A DNA stretch of 23,267 bases from Pelargonium nanum (taxonomy: Eukaryota; Streptophyta; Magnoliopsida; Geraniales; Geraniaceae), in the NCBI GenBank assembly GCA_036897485.1, contig JAYMTF010001468.1:1-23267 (forward strand). Direction: 5' to 3'. Positions within the stretch are counted from its first letter, which is position 1. Each line of letters starts with the position of its first letter. The notes under the pieces are model-generated. The model was given only the letters and a program-made list of their open reading frames with translations. It did not search any database and was not told the origin of the DNA. A program made the translations under genes and the position numbers. Shown piece by piece: positions 11,101 to 20,345 of this stretch.

Positions 11101-12782
11101 CAAGAATGCAGTGATACTCGCTAATTTGATATGAATGGAGCTTGGGTTGATAGCTAAAGGCACAACACAACAGATAATTTTACAGTAACGGCTTTAATGT
11201 AAGGTAAAACAAATAACATATCAATCATCCATTGGAACAAGAATGCATATTAAAATTCCATTCACAATTCCATGGATATCTAACCTGTGCCATAATATCT
11301 TACTCAAAACCAATGAGCCCAAGAAATTGGGCAGCTGAGAAAATGAGAGCGCTGAGAGAGTACTAGAGGTAACATCAAATTGCATGCAAAGAGGACAGGA
11401 TATATTGATTTACTTCAAAATGTATGACACATTATAGGAATAGAGCTAAATTTTCATGTTAGAAATAGGCTTTTAGAGAGGCAGAAATGTCTCCTTTAAT
11501 GCCCTCCATTACTTGTAAATTTGTAATAATACTTTGCAACTATGTTAAACAAATTTTCAGGTCTTCATCTGTGAAATGTGTGCTACTTTGCTTTTTCAGT
11601 AGAAGATGTCAATGTACTTTAGTTGTGGTAAGTGTAAATTACACTGACAGTGACACAGCATAAATCAGGGCCAGAAACTTCTAGGCTCACATATTTAAGG
11701 AGGGTGAGCTAGCAATAAAGTTTTTCAGGGAGAGATGAAAAGAAAAATTACCTTAAAAAGCTCCACTGGTGTAAACCATGATATATCACTTTGTTTGTAG
11801 ATCTTATCCAAGTGTTTCATATAAGCTCTCCTACCTAAACCATGACAAAATTTTAGAACAGTAAGGAATTGTGTTATTTTATACAATGGGTTTAATTCTG
11901 GAGTAAAGAAGAACAAAAATCTAAAGCAATTACACAGATAAACTAGAAAAGGCATAGATTCAAGGAAAATACAATTCACTTGTTATAAACTCAGCAGATA
12001 AGAGATCAAGGGTTCGAAAGCTAGGGCATTGAACTATCTGTTTCTAGTCATGAATGTTGAAGTTATTCAAAGGTGTCAATGGCTTATCAAAAGCTTGAAA
12101 CCAATTAATAGAACATCATAATTTGACTGTTCATTGAGGATTAACCTCATCGGTCTCAATTTCACCGTACACTCAAGGTTACCCCTTTCAACATGATAAC
12201 TGATGCAACAAGTTTATGGAATAGCCACTGGACAGAGAATGTAAAGTTCAAGTACTACCAAACATTTTATGAAAACATTACTTGTATATTTCAAAGAACA
12301 CAAAACCCAAACAATCATCCAAGATACAGGAAACTGAAAAACTACTACCATCTAGCTGATTGAACTTGATGCTATTCTCCAGCACACCAACAGACCTCGC
12401 ACGTTGCGAGAAGTATCCATGTTTTGGGTCATACAATGCAGCATGAATGAAATCCCTAACCTGCCCAGATGGGGAAAGCAAAAATCCAATAAGACCCAGA
12501 ACTTGAAAATGAAAATGAAAAAGACCCAGATAGCAAGAATCTTACAAGAAGTGGTTTTTCAGCAACAATGTGTGTGGAGAAGAGAGCTTGGAATGTAGGA
12601 GCCAGGAGTTCACATGGTACTACTGCATAAGAATTCAAATTAGAGGGAGATACAGAGAGGCTTTGTGTGCAACTACACTTACATAACATATCATGAACAT
12701 GAATGAGCATAACAAAGAGAGTACCTTTGAGTCTGTGGAAGAAAATAGGGAGATTCTTGGTAGTGAGAGTGCGAGAGATCAT
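5119..12782 (-). CDS. NDUFAF7: NDUFAF7/MidA-family SAM methyltransferase, mitochondrial, 14 exons, 445 aa
   Basis: A DUF185/Methyltransf_28 protein; in animals and Dictyostelium this family methylates a complex I subunit Arg and is needed for complex I assembly. Exons in transcript order: 12725-12782, 12546-12622, 12349-12460, 11752-11834, 10705-10770, 10306-10406, 9223-9341, 7716-7756, 7219-7307, 6753-6930, 6557-6673, 5885-5929, 5416-5532, 5119-5253. They total 1338 nt with all phases consistent and GT-AG ends. The N-terminus (MISRTLTTKNLPIFFHRLK...ALFSTHIV) is basic and Ser/Thr-rich, as in a mitochondrial presequence. Family landmarks: FIHAALYDPKHGYFS (49-63), WFTPVELF (102-109), SAM motif I YEIGGGSGT (134-142), SVEISPSLAEIQ (167-178) and a DNLPHD motif (222-227). 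Its length matches human NDUFAF7 (about 441 aa). Plants can carry more than one family member, so orthology to true NDUFAF7 is likely but not proven. Confidence 0.9.
6411..6504 (-). mobile_element. tRNA-derived SINE with 10-bp target duplication
   Basis: On the minus strand this ~94-bp element has a Pol III A-box-like start (GCAAGTGGCTTAAGG), a B-box-like GGGTTTGAGCC and a 3' A-tail (T run at 6411-6419 on +). It is flanked on both sides by the perfect direct repeat TTATTATAAT (6401-6410 and 6505-6514), the footprint of target-primed insertion. It lies in the intron between exons 11 and 12 of the NDUFAF7-like gene, in the same orientation as the gene, about 43 bp past the exon 11 donor (6557). 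The match to a named family was not tested. Confidence 0.82.
8528..8940 (+). pseudogene. Decayed coding-like stretch with a Cys cluster, origin unknown
   Basis: Inside intron 7 of the NDUFAF7-like gene (7757-9222), opposite to that gene, the plus strand reads as protein-like sequence broken by stops and at least one frame change. Its end carries a compact Cys cluster with spacing C-x2-C-x2-C-x-C-x2-C-x4-C (about 8844-8892), preceded by an acidic Ser/Asp/Glu-rich stretch. Such composition could come from a retroelement or pararetrovirus relic or from a zinc-binding cellular protein. I do not recognise the family and have no homology evidence, so this is tentative and may be chance. Confidence 0.25.
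9789..9870. repeat. Perfect 16-bp direct repeat 66 bp apart
   Basis: The word CTACAAGGGCAGAGAT occurs at 9789-9804 and again at 9855-9870, in the intron between exons 6 and 7 of the NDUFAF7-like gene, bracketing 50 bp of AT-rich sequence. It could be a short local duplication or the duplicated target of a small insertion. There are no clear terminal inverted repeats on the bracketed segment. Confidence 0.6.
10850..11330. repeat. Diverged tandem-like duplication in an NDUFAF7-like intron
   Basis: Two related blocks, about 10850-11027 and 11111-11330, lie in the intron between exons 4 and 5. In the same order they share 'aatggag..tggttgatagct', 'aatcatccatt', 'catagatatttaat/catggatatctaac', 'tgccataatatc' and 'tgagcccaagaaa'. 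They differ by many substitutions and small gaps, so the duplication is old. No coding capacity is seen. The ancestral unit may be a transposable element fragment, but no termini are recognisable. Confidence 0.65.
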
Positions 12783-12931
12783 CCTTGAAAATGTTGCGAG
12801 GCTCTACACCTACAGAACCAGGTTTAGACTCTAAATCATACACTTAGTTATTTGGGTCGGATTCGGTTTACAATCTATCAACCCAAACCCGACCCATATC
12901 CGATTTAGGTTTGTGCTGTACTGTAACAGTA
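12783..12931 (-). promoter_or_regulatory. Upstream region of the NDUFAF7-like gene
   Basis: Only 149 bp separate the start codon at 12782 from the MITE at 12932, so the proximal promoter is confined here or continues into the MITE. No clear TATA box is present, as is common for housekeeping organelle genes. A short inverted pair (GGGTCGG near 12852 and CCGACCC near 12890) is visible. The assignment as promoter rests on position alone. Confidence 0.35.
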
Positions 12932-13543
12932 AGGGCTTGTTTGGTAACACTACTCAAAAGCCTAAAATAGCTTCAAAGTAGCTTTTAAAAGTATGTATGT
13001 TGGCTAATAATATTTTGTTGTAGCCAATAAAAGCACGTTTGTGTCATAAAGCAAAAGCAAACAAAAAAATTTCACATACATTAACAACAAAATGATCAGA
13101 ATGTACATACATATTATATTTTAATATTAATATATGAGAAAAAATATTGTATTTAAAATCTACATAATGTATTTATAAAGTAGTCAACTTTTTCATAAAA
13201 ACAATCAATTTTTATGTTGAAAAAGTTGGGCCTACTTTTATTTTGTGAAGGTCTGTTGTTCACAGATTAATTTAGATGAGCAACATGAAATTTTAATGAA
13301 AAAATGAGGGTATATTCGGAAAGTTAAATTTTCTCTATCTATTTCTATTTCTACATCTAACAGAAGCAAAAAAAAAAAAAAAATTGCTTCTTGAAAAACA
13401 TCAATCATGACAAAAGCAATAAAAAGCACACTTTAGGAAAACACTCTGATATGCTTTTATCTTTTAGCATTTGCATATGTGGCAACATATTAGAGGAAGT
13501 GTCAGCGCTTTTAGACACCCATAAGTGTTACCAAACAAGCCCT
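12932..13543. mobile_element. hAT-like MITE with perfect 20-bp terminal inverted repeats
   Basis: The 612-bp element starts AGGGCTTGTTTGGTAACACT (12932-12951) and ends with its exact reverse complement (13524-13543). The GGGCTTGTTTGG-type end and 612-bp non-coding AT-rich body with recurring AAAGC/GCTTT words resemble non-autonomous hAT elements. No transposase frame is present. An A-run of about 18 bases near 13368-13383 sits inside a small inverted repeat (AGAAGCAA/TTGCTTCT). I could not find a matching 8-bp target duplication outside the ends, so the hAT assignment rests on the termini only. Confidence 0.8.
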
Positions 13544-13667
13544 AAGTGTGCTCCAAACCTGATAAAGTTCACCAAATGAGGCTGTTTCCGGGGAATAGAG
13601 GAAGCCGCCGGGAGGCCGGACTACCGTTCCCGTTTCCAGCGACTTGCAGATTCGTGAAGATGGACAC

Positions 13668-13815
13668 AAGTTTTTTCTTTTCTTTTATCAGGTGAGCTAC
13701 ATGTAACTCTACCCTTTTAACCCAAATAACTCACCCCATGCCGTCAGCAGAGAGACTTGAACCCGAGACCTCAAAGAGAATTCAAAACGCTTAAACCGCT
13801 TGGATACAGAAGCAC
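13668..13815 (-). mobile_element. Second SINE-like, tRNA-derived element
   Basis: Read on the minus strand, the head resembles the SINE at 6411-6504: an A-box-like CCAAGCGGTTTAAGCG followed by the B-box-like GGTCTCGGGTTCAAGTC. After ~80 bp it ends in an A/G-rich tail (T/C-rich on + at 13670-13689). The two heads share 'GAGGTCTCGGGTT', suggesting related SINEs or a common tRNA source. No convincing target duplication was found, and the 5' end is approximate. Confidence 0.55.
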
Positions 13816-15672
13816 TTTAAGATACAAAAACATTGAAAGAAAAAGATACACGGGTACCGTTGGTCAGACCCGACCCGGTCAGTTGATCTCCTTGTTTACC
13901 AGATACATCCGTAGGCCTAGAGATTTTCCAAATCTTTGAAATGTAACTTCTTGCTATGTTTAATCACAATATGTTTTCCCTTATTGAAATTTGATTCCAT
14001 TACCTTTAGAGCTTAAACTGTTAAATTGTTGAATGATAATATTTTGTTTGTGAAATTTAATGTTGTAAATATATTTGGTTTCAATATTTAGACAAACTTA
14101 TTACATTATTCAACATTTTCCCAGGCTACTAAGACAATAGAGAGACCATGAGAAATATTTATGACTTGAGGCAACATGGTTTTCTTGGTGTCCATTGGCC
14201 ATTTTCTTCAAGGTTTTGAATCTATTCAGGTAATCTTGAAAACTATATATAGTTTTGAGGGTATAGGAGTTTTGGAGCTGGAGAAATGATGGCATCACAA
14301 GCAGGAATATTATAGAAGGTAGCAATGGAGAGTCTGCTGCCATTTTTGTCTGTCACTTCCAATGATCACCTGTATTGGTGAAGATGGTGTTGTTCTTGGA
14401 AGGGGGGATATTAACTCATCCTCCATCTTTGAAGAACTCGATACTGGGAACTTGAATATTGCGCCCCCTCCTAGTAAGAGGTTCGGGGATCTTCATTCTC
14501 ACATTTCACTTTCTCTCTTTAGATTTCTCTCTAAGACGCTCTCGGGAGCCTTCGTGTATTCTGGCCGAGATCTCATTCTCATGCCCAAAGCAACGTCTGG
14601 AGAACGCCTCAGGTAACTCATTCTTTGGTGTGCTTTCTCGCGCAGGTCGCCCGTCTGACGGACATATCGCCGACGAACCTTGACATTGGAGAATTACATT
14701 GGCCACCGTACTTCGACCACCAACATTGGACTTCAACATTTAGAACAATTTCGACCTCAACTTCCTTAAACCTGAACAAGACAGCAGCAACAATCTAGTG
14801 TGCCGCGTTGACCTAGAACAACAAGCGTATCAAGTGTCATCTATCATTTGTTTTAAGTAAAGTTTGATATATATGAATTGTCAATAGTATTCTTATAACA
14901 ATTTAATTTGTATACTTTAACACATGATAATACAAAAGCAATCATATTACTTTTCAATTGTACTATGTACCTAAAAATTGACATTTAGAGAGGGAAAGGG
15001 AAATTATCTAATACAATTTTTTTAAGCCATTCTTGTTGATCATTATAGGGTCATTACTCATTGCCATGAAGCACCCCTAGAAACATCAATTGTTGCCTAA
15101 CCTTTCATTAAGAAAAGGGAATGAGAGATTACATTCACATGTTGAAAACAAATAGAGGTCAAAAACAACAAAAGCAATATACCAAACTTGTCTTACATTT
15201 GTCAATTCCTCAAGAAAATAAAATGACAATAAAGTGATACTTTTGAGTTTAAAACTAAACATGTGTTGCATATTTGCAATACATTAAGCTGAACAATATT
15301 ATTTTATGATGAAAGTGGAATCTATAGCATCTCCATTGTCTCCTTTCCCTTCACTTTCCTTCTATTTTTCAACTTCTTTTCCAATACTTGAAGACCAAGT
15401 AGAGGACTAGTTTACATTCAATTCCAAGATTCTGGCTTTGTATTGTATTAATTTAATAGGTCCATGCATATTATACCATTTCTAAGAAAAAGATGGAAGT
15501 TTCTGTTGTTCAAAATTCTCATTCCATCGAGAAGTCTTTGGACAACTAAACTAATAAAATTGTTTTCTTTTGATATTGAAATCACGAGTTTAAATTAAGA
15601 AAATAGTCCATCTGCAAATGCATAGATGATGTTGCGTGCATAAATGATCATTTTTGTATTGCATAGTGGTGA
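13816..15672. other. Intergenic stretch with one unexplained GC-rich segment
   Basis: Most of this is AT-rich DNA without gene signals. About 14360-14700 differs: it is richer in G+C, has CpG-containing words and overlapping open frames of 74-84 codons on + (14362-14616 and 14459-14683). None resembles a protein I know, and no splice-joined model is convincing. It could be a remnant exon, a retroelement leader or an unannotated non-coding transcript. A 77-codon minus-strand frame at 14110-14343 is likewise unsupported. Confidence 0.4.
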
Positions 15673-15677
15673 ACATT

Positions 15678-16427
15678 TGTTGGAACTTGTGTGAATTTAT
15701 TAAAATATCTTTTGTTTTTTTTATTTTTTTTGAGTTTGTCTCACATCGGGCAAGTACGAGACTCTCTATTAATTTATATTATTTTGTTTTTGTGATTGGG
15801 TGTGGCCCTTGGAGCTACCCACTTTTGTGGAGAGAAGACGGCCTACTGGGCTTCGGCCCAACACGCGCACGATTCGACCAACTGGGCTGGTCAGTGTGGG
15901 TGTATTTGAGTATTAATTTTTTGTTGCACAAAACTCTTATTTTTGAATTTTGAAACTTACCAAAATGTTTTGTAACTTACCAAAATGTTTATAACTGAAA
16001 CTAGATTCTCTCCTGCGTTTCCTTTTTCTTCTCTACCAATTTGCACGTTTTTAGACGTTACAGTAATTTTACGTTACAAATTTTTCTGCAAGTGAACGTT
16101 GTAATTTTTGGCTATATATACCAGACGAATTTCGACTCCAAATATACACAGAAAAATCAGTTCTTCTACATCAGTTCTTTCCAACAACCAAAATCCTCAA
16201 TTTCTTGAGAGCAGTACAGTTTTGTGAGTGTAGTTCCTGAATCGAATTCGAAGGGTGCATCTCGTTTTCAATTAAAAGTGGGTTGTTTTATCCTGGGGAC
16301 GTCGAGGTTGACAGTCTACCGTGCAAATTTTCGGGCAGTGCCGTGAACGTCTTAAAGGAGTGACCTAGTCCGCGACTCATTCCATCGGTAACATTCAATT
16401 CGGTTTAATTTGCATTTTGTACTAACA
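15678..16427 (+). mobile_element. Solo LTR of an LTR retrotransposon, 5-bp target duplication
   Basis: A 750-bp segment begins TGTTGG and ends CTAACA (TG...CA ends with TGTT/AACA inverted tips). It is flanked by the perfect 5-bp direct repeat ACATT (15673-15677 and 16428-16432). Inside are a CACATCGGGCAAG-type motif seen in many plant LTRs and a TATATATA box at 16113-16120 with an R-like region downstream. No second LTR, primer-binding site or gag-pol lies next to it, so it is the product of LTR-LTR recombination. The end lies 475 bp upstream of the first AAA-ATPase start codon in the same orientation, so it could contribute promoter activity. Confidence 0.8.
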
Positions 16428-16774
16428 ACATTTCAATACAAACTTGTGAGCATCCGAAACCCAACTCTGGTTTTTGAGAGTTCGTGTCATACAAAGGGTC
16501 TTGATTGATTTTCGAGATTGATTGAATCAAGCAAACCCGTAGTTTTTATATGTAAAACCAGCAACCCGATCTGGCAAACCTGCACCTCTTGCAGCAACCG
16601 AAACCCGAAAAAAATCAATCTCAAACCCAAATCCCCAATTCTATGGTCTAGGCACCTCTAGAGAAACTTCATGTTCAAGAGTTAAACTATAGAGTATAGA
16701 CCACCAAATGGAATAATCTTTTAGTAAACATTCACCCAAAGCAAGAAATGGAGAATATATTAACATCCAACTTT

Positions 16775-16793
16775 ATTGGCATAGCACTATAAA
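16775..16793 (+). promoter_or_regulatory. Core promoter of AAA-ATPase gene 1 (CCAAT and TATA)
   Basis: A TATAAA box lies at 16788-16793 with an inverted CCAAT (ATTGG) at 16775-16779. The box is 109 bp before the ATG at 16903, which predicts a leader of about 80 nt. It is separate from the TATA box inside the solo LTR at 16113, so the gene may have two alternative promoters. Confidence 0.5.
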
Positions 16794-16902
16794 GGTCATT
16801 GAGAGACCAAACCTAAGAACCATATCTCCTCACAAGTGTCTCCACAAAAACTAGAAGAACAACCTTTGATAACCAACACTCTTCCCAAATCTTTGGACAA
16901 CA

Positions 16903-18441
16903 ATGTCTGACCAAAACATGTCCAACACAAAGATGATTCTGTCCACAGTAGCTTCTGTTGCAGCTTCCACAATGCTTATTAGAAGCATAGCCTCTGAATT
17001 CATTCCAAATGAACTCAAAAGCTACTTCTCCTCAAGCCTCTACAGCCTTTCGCGGCGCTTCTCTTCGCAGCTCACTATTGTCATAGAAGAATTCCAAGGA
17101 CAGTTTTCAAACCAAGTCTTCGAGGCAGCAGATTCGTATTTGGGAACCATATTGAACTCTTCGATCCGAAGAATCAAAGTGAGCAAAGCCGAGGATGAGA
17201 AGAAACTGATTGTCATGGTGGACAAAGGCGAAGAAATAGCCGATATTTTCGACAGTGTACAAGTAATTTGGCAGTTGATTTGCACAAGAGTCCAAACATC
17301 AAACTCAGCAAGAAATTCGGAAGATCTCATTGCGCTTCTACGCACAGAAACAAGATCCTACGAGCTAAGTTTCCACAAGAAGCACAAAGAGAAGGTTCTA
17401 AACTCGTACTTGCCTTACATTTTGGAGAGAGCTAAGGCCATCAAAGAACAAAGCAAGGTAATAAATCTCCACACAATCAATAACGAATTCAAGTGTTGGG
17501 ACGTGAATTCTATCAATCTTGATCACCCAATGAGCTTCAAAACCCTAGCAATGGATTCAGAGCTCAAGAAGGCATTGCTGGATGATCTCGACAACTTCGT
17601 GAAGGGTAAAGATTATTATAGAAGAATCGGGAAAGCCTGGAAAAGAGGGTACCTGTTGTATGGTCCGCCGGGAACAGGCAAGTCAAGCTTGATCGCGGCC
17701 ATGGCTAATTACCTCAACTATGACATCTATGACTTGGATTTAACTGATGTCCAGAGCAATTCTGAGTTGAGGGCATTGTTGCTTAGCATGTCTGGTCGGG
17801 CTATAATCGTGTTTGAAGATATTGATTGCACCATCAAGCTGCAAAACAGAGAATCAGACGATGATGAACAACCGAAGAATGGTAAAAATAAGGTTAGTCC
17901 AATCAAATGTGGTAGGATTTGGATTAAAGACTTCATGGTTACTTACAATTATGTCTTTTGCTGTTGTCTGATGTTTAATGTTTGCTGCTTTTTGTTCCAA
18001 CAGGTGACACTATCAGGAGTCCTCAACTTCATTGATGGACTTGTATCGTGCTGTGGCGACGAAAGGATCATGGTTTTCACAACTAATCACAAAGAAAGGC
18101 TTGACCCAGCTTTGCTTAGGCCAGGTCGAATGGACATGCACATTCACATGTCATATTGTACCGTTTCTGCATTCAAGCAATTAGCTTACAATTATCATGG
18201 AATCAGCAGCCACAAACTCTTTCAACAAATTGAAGAGCTCATAGAGGAGATTGAGGTCACACCTGCAGAAGTCTCGGGAGAGCTAATGAAGATCAAAGAC
18301 GCAACAGCTTCCCTGCAAGGTCTCATTGAGTTTCTGCAAAACAAGAAAATGGATTTGCAGGATCATGTAGCCAATGGAAACAAGATAGATGAAGACCAAA
18401 ATGAGGTACCAGAGAGCGAGCAGGATGATCCAGAAGAGTAA
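16903..18441 (+). CDS. BCS1/HSR4-like AAA-ATPase, gene 1, 475 aa spliced
   Basis: Plant membrane-anchored AAA-ATPase of the At3g50940/OM66/HSR4 type. Exons are 16903-17892 and 18004-18441 with a 111-nt GT-AG intron. A hydrophobic N-terminal segment (about 10-32) is the membrane anchor, followed by the AAA-associated domain (about 30-130). Then come Walker A GPPGTGKS (254-261), Walker B IIVFEDID (301-308), the TTNH sensor (356-359) and RPGRMD (369-374), all intact. The tail is acidic (EDQNEVPESEQDDPEE). Relatives sit in mitochondrial or ER membranes and are induced by pathogens and stress; their substrate is mostly unknown. The intron is a multiple of three and has no in-frame stop, so retention would add 37 hydrophobic, Cys-rich residues between Walker B and the sensor. 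Splicing is preferred because the junction restores the KN|VTLSG family sequence and matches the paralog. Confidence 0.93.
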   Translation: MSDQNMSNTKMILSTVASVAASTMLIRSIASEFIPNELKSYFSSSLYSLSRRFSSQLTIVIEEFQGQFSNQVFEAADSYLGTILNSSIRRIKVSKAEDEKKLIVMVDKGEEIADIFDSVQVIWQLICTRVQTSNSARNSEDLIALLRTETRSYELSFHKKHKEKVLNSYLPYILERAKAIKEQSKVINLHTINNEFKCWDVNSINLDHPMSFKTLAMDSELKKALLDDLDNFVKGKDYYRRIGKAWKRGYLLYGPPGTGKSSLIAAMANYLNYDIYDLDLTDVQSNSELRALLLSMSGRAIIVFEDIDCTIKLQNRESDDDEQPKNGKNKVSPIKCGRIWIKDFMVTYNYVFCCCLMFNVCCFLFQQVTLSGVLNFIDGLVSCCGDERIMVFTTNHKERLDPALLRPGRMDMHIHMSYCTVSAFKQLAYNYHGISSHKLFQQIEELIEEIEVTPAEVSGELMKIKDATASLQGLIEFLQNKKMDLQDHVANGNKIDEDQNEVPESEQDDPEE

Positions 18442-18504
18442 TGATTGAAACTAGATCGATGTATGCAGTAAACTATATGAAAAATGTTGATTTGGTATCT
18501 TTCT

Positions 18505-18561
18505 ATTAACAAAGAGCGCCCCCGTGCACGAGACTCCCACCATTTTGGGGTCCGGGGATAC
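18505..18561 (-). mobile_element. Au-SINE-like 3' fragment between the convergent AAA genes
   Basis: On the minus strand this reads CCCCGGACCCC...TGGGAG...CGTGCACGGGGGCGC and then CTTTGTT, closely resembling the 3' end of Au-type plant SINEs (CCGGACCC...GGGAG...GTGCACCGGG..GCCC followed by T's). The 5' tRNA-like part is absent. It lies in the probable 3' UTR of gene 1, before a poly(A) signal. The assignment is from memory of the family's shape and was not searched. Confidence 0.45.
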
Positions 18562-18590
18562 AAGATTCTTGATATTTTCAATATGAATGA

Positions 18591-18596
18591 AATAAA
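18591..18596 (+). terminator. Poly(A) signal AATAAA for AAA gene 1
   Basis: A canonical AATAAA lies 150 bp after the gene 1 stop codon and 74 bp before the stop codon of the opposing gene 2. A transcript cleaved 15-30 nt downstream would end near 18615. The 3' UTR of gene 2 must run through the same interval unless it is very short, so the two mRNAs probably overlap in antisense. Confidence 0.5.
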
Positions 18597-18669
18597 CCTC
18601 TTGTTTTCTAAACTAACAAATCAAAATCTCATTTAGATAACTCAAAAGTGCGTCAATATTGTTGATATC

Positions 18670-20274
18670 TCAACGCCTCCTTCTTCCTCGTCCCCGGTGG
18701 AAAACACGAGTACTTTGGTACACTCGAGTACTGCCACTGGTCATTGCTGCAGTGCTTATAGAGGCAACATGAGCCGACGGGTCTGACATAGACAGGTCCT
18801 TTCTTAGAGCTTTAATTTCCTTCTCACCATTGGCTCTGTCCTGTTCCATTTTCTTGTTTTGAAGATACTTGACAAGACAAAGAAGGGAAGCTTCTGAATC
18901 TTTGCTCTTCATTAGCTCTCCTGAAACTTCTGCAGGAGTGACTTGAATCTCTCCAATAAGCCCTTCGATTTGTTCAAAGAGTTTGTGGTCAGAGATACCA
19001 TGGTAACTATAAGCTAATTGCCTGAATGCTGAAACGGTACAATATGACATGTGAATGTGCATATCCATTCGGCCTGGCCTCAGCAATGCAGGGTCAATTC
19101 TTTCGCTATGATTTGTCGTGAAAACCATGATCCGTTCTTCACCACAGCATGACAAAAGACCGTCAATGAAGTTCAGCAATCCAGATAGTGTCACCTGTTG
19201 AAACAAAACAAAAAAAAACAAAACAAACACAATACATCAAATCACTACAAGTAAATGTCTCTGTCCCAATACCCCAATATGATCAAAACTAACCTGATAT
19301 TGACCAATCTTTGCTGGTTCATCTTCTGATTCTCTGTTTTGCAGCTTGACAGTGCAATCGATGTCCTCAAAAACAACTATGGCTCGGTTTGATATTTTAA
19401 GCAACAACTCCCTCATCATAGAGTTGCACCGTACATCTGTTAAATCCATATCATAGATGTCATAGTTGAGGTAATTAGCCATGGCTGCAATCAAGCTCGA
19501 CTTGCCAGTTCCTGGTGGACCATACAACAAGTAGCCTCTCTTCCAAGCCTTCCCGGTTCGTCTATACAACTCCTTACCCTTCACAAAGCTGTCCAAATCA
19601 CCAAGCAATGCTTTTTTGAGTTCTGAATCCATCACAAGTGTGCCGAAGCTCATTGGATGGTCAAGACTTATGGCTTTCTGGTTCCAGCGCCTATAATGAA
19701 CCGCGTGGAGCTTTATTACATTGCTTTCTTCTTTAATGACCCTAGCTCTTTCCAAAATGAAAGGTAGATATGAATTTGTAACCTTCTCTTTGTGCTTCTT
19801 GTGGAAACTGAGCTCGTAGAATCTGACCTCTCCTCGTAGAGACGCATTGACATCACTCAGGTTTCGAGCATTAGACAACTTCTCTTTTCTGCAGATCAGC
19901 ATCCATTTCACTTCCACACCGTCAAAAACATCAACTATCTCTTCATCTTTGTCAACAAAAACCATCAGTTTCTTGTCATTTTCGGCCTTGCCCACTTTGA
20001 TCCGATGAACAGAAGGTTTCACTATAGTTCCCAAATACGATTCAGCAGCCACAAAGACTTGGTTCAAGGATCGCCCTTGAAACTCTTCTATAACAATGGT
20101 GAGCTGGGAAGAGAAACGACTTGAAAGGTTGTGTAGGCTCGAGAAGAAGAAGCTCCGGACCTCATGAGGCAAGAAATCATCGACAACGCTTCTGACGAGC
20201 ATCGCTGATGCAGCGAGAGAGCCTGCAACAGACAAAACCACCTTTGCATCGAGGAAGTTTTGGTTAGACATCAT
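18670..20274 (-). CDS. BCS1/HSR4-like AAA-ATPase, gene 2, 501 aa
   Basis: Paralog of gene 1 in opposite orientation. Exons are 19294-20274 (327 codons, phase 0) and 18670-19194, with a 99-nt GT-AG intron at exactly the same position before VTLSG. Hydrophobic anchor about 11-33; Walker A GPPGTGKS (252-259); Walker B IVVFEDID (299-306); TTNH sensor (353-356) and RPGRMD (366-371) intact. Unlike gene 1, the C-terminus ends in a Ser/Thr-rich stretch and a basic RGRGRRRR tail. Its intron contains an in-frame stop (19237-19239 in the read-through frame), so retention truncates the protein before the sensor. A 32-nt block (19031-19062) is identical, inverted, to gene 1 (18136-18167), showing clear but not very recent duplication. 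The start is ATG at 20274; the next codon is also ATG. Likely a stress-related membrane ATPase. Confidence 0.93.
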
Positions 20275-20345
20275 TGAACAGAGATTTAGGTATCAAAATG
20301 TAAAGGAGAGGTTGCTTCAAGGCTTCAAGTTTTGAGGCCTATTGG

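Noticed and set aside
12010..12035. Possible tRNA or SINE from a GGGTTCGAAAGCT B-box-like word
   Set aside because: No A-box, acceptor stem or tail nearby; a single word of this length is weak.
12924..13551. 8-bp target duplication for the MITE
   Set aside because: The flanks (TAACAGTA and AAGTGTGC) do not match, so no duplication is claimed.
14110..14343. 77-codon minus-strand frame
   Set aside because: No family resemblance, no clear splice partners or promoter.
15086..15271. 61-codon minus-strand frame
   Set aside because: Random-looking hydrophobic frame in AT-rich intergenic DNA.
17040..17345. 101-codon minus-strand frame within AAA gene 1
   Set aside because: Antisense shadow of a strongly supported exon.
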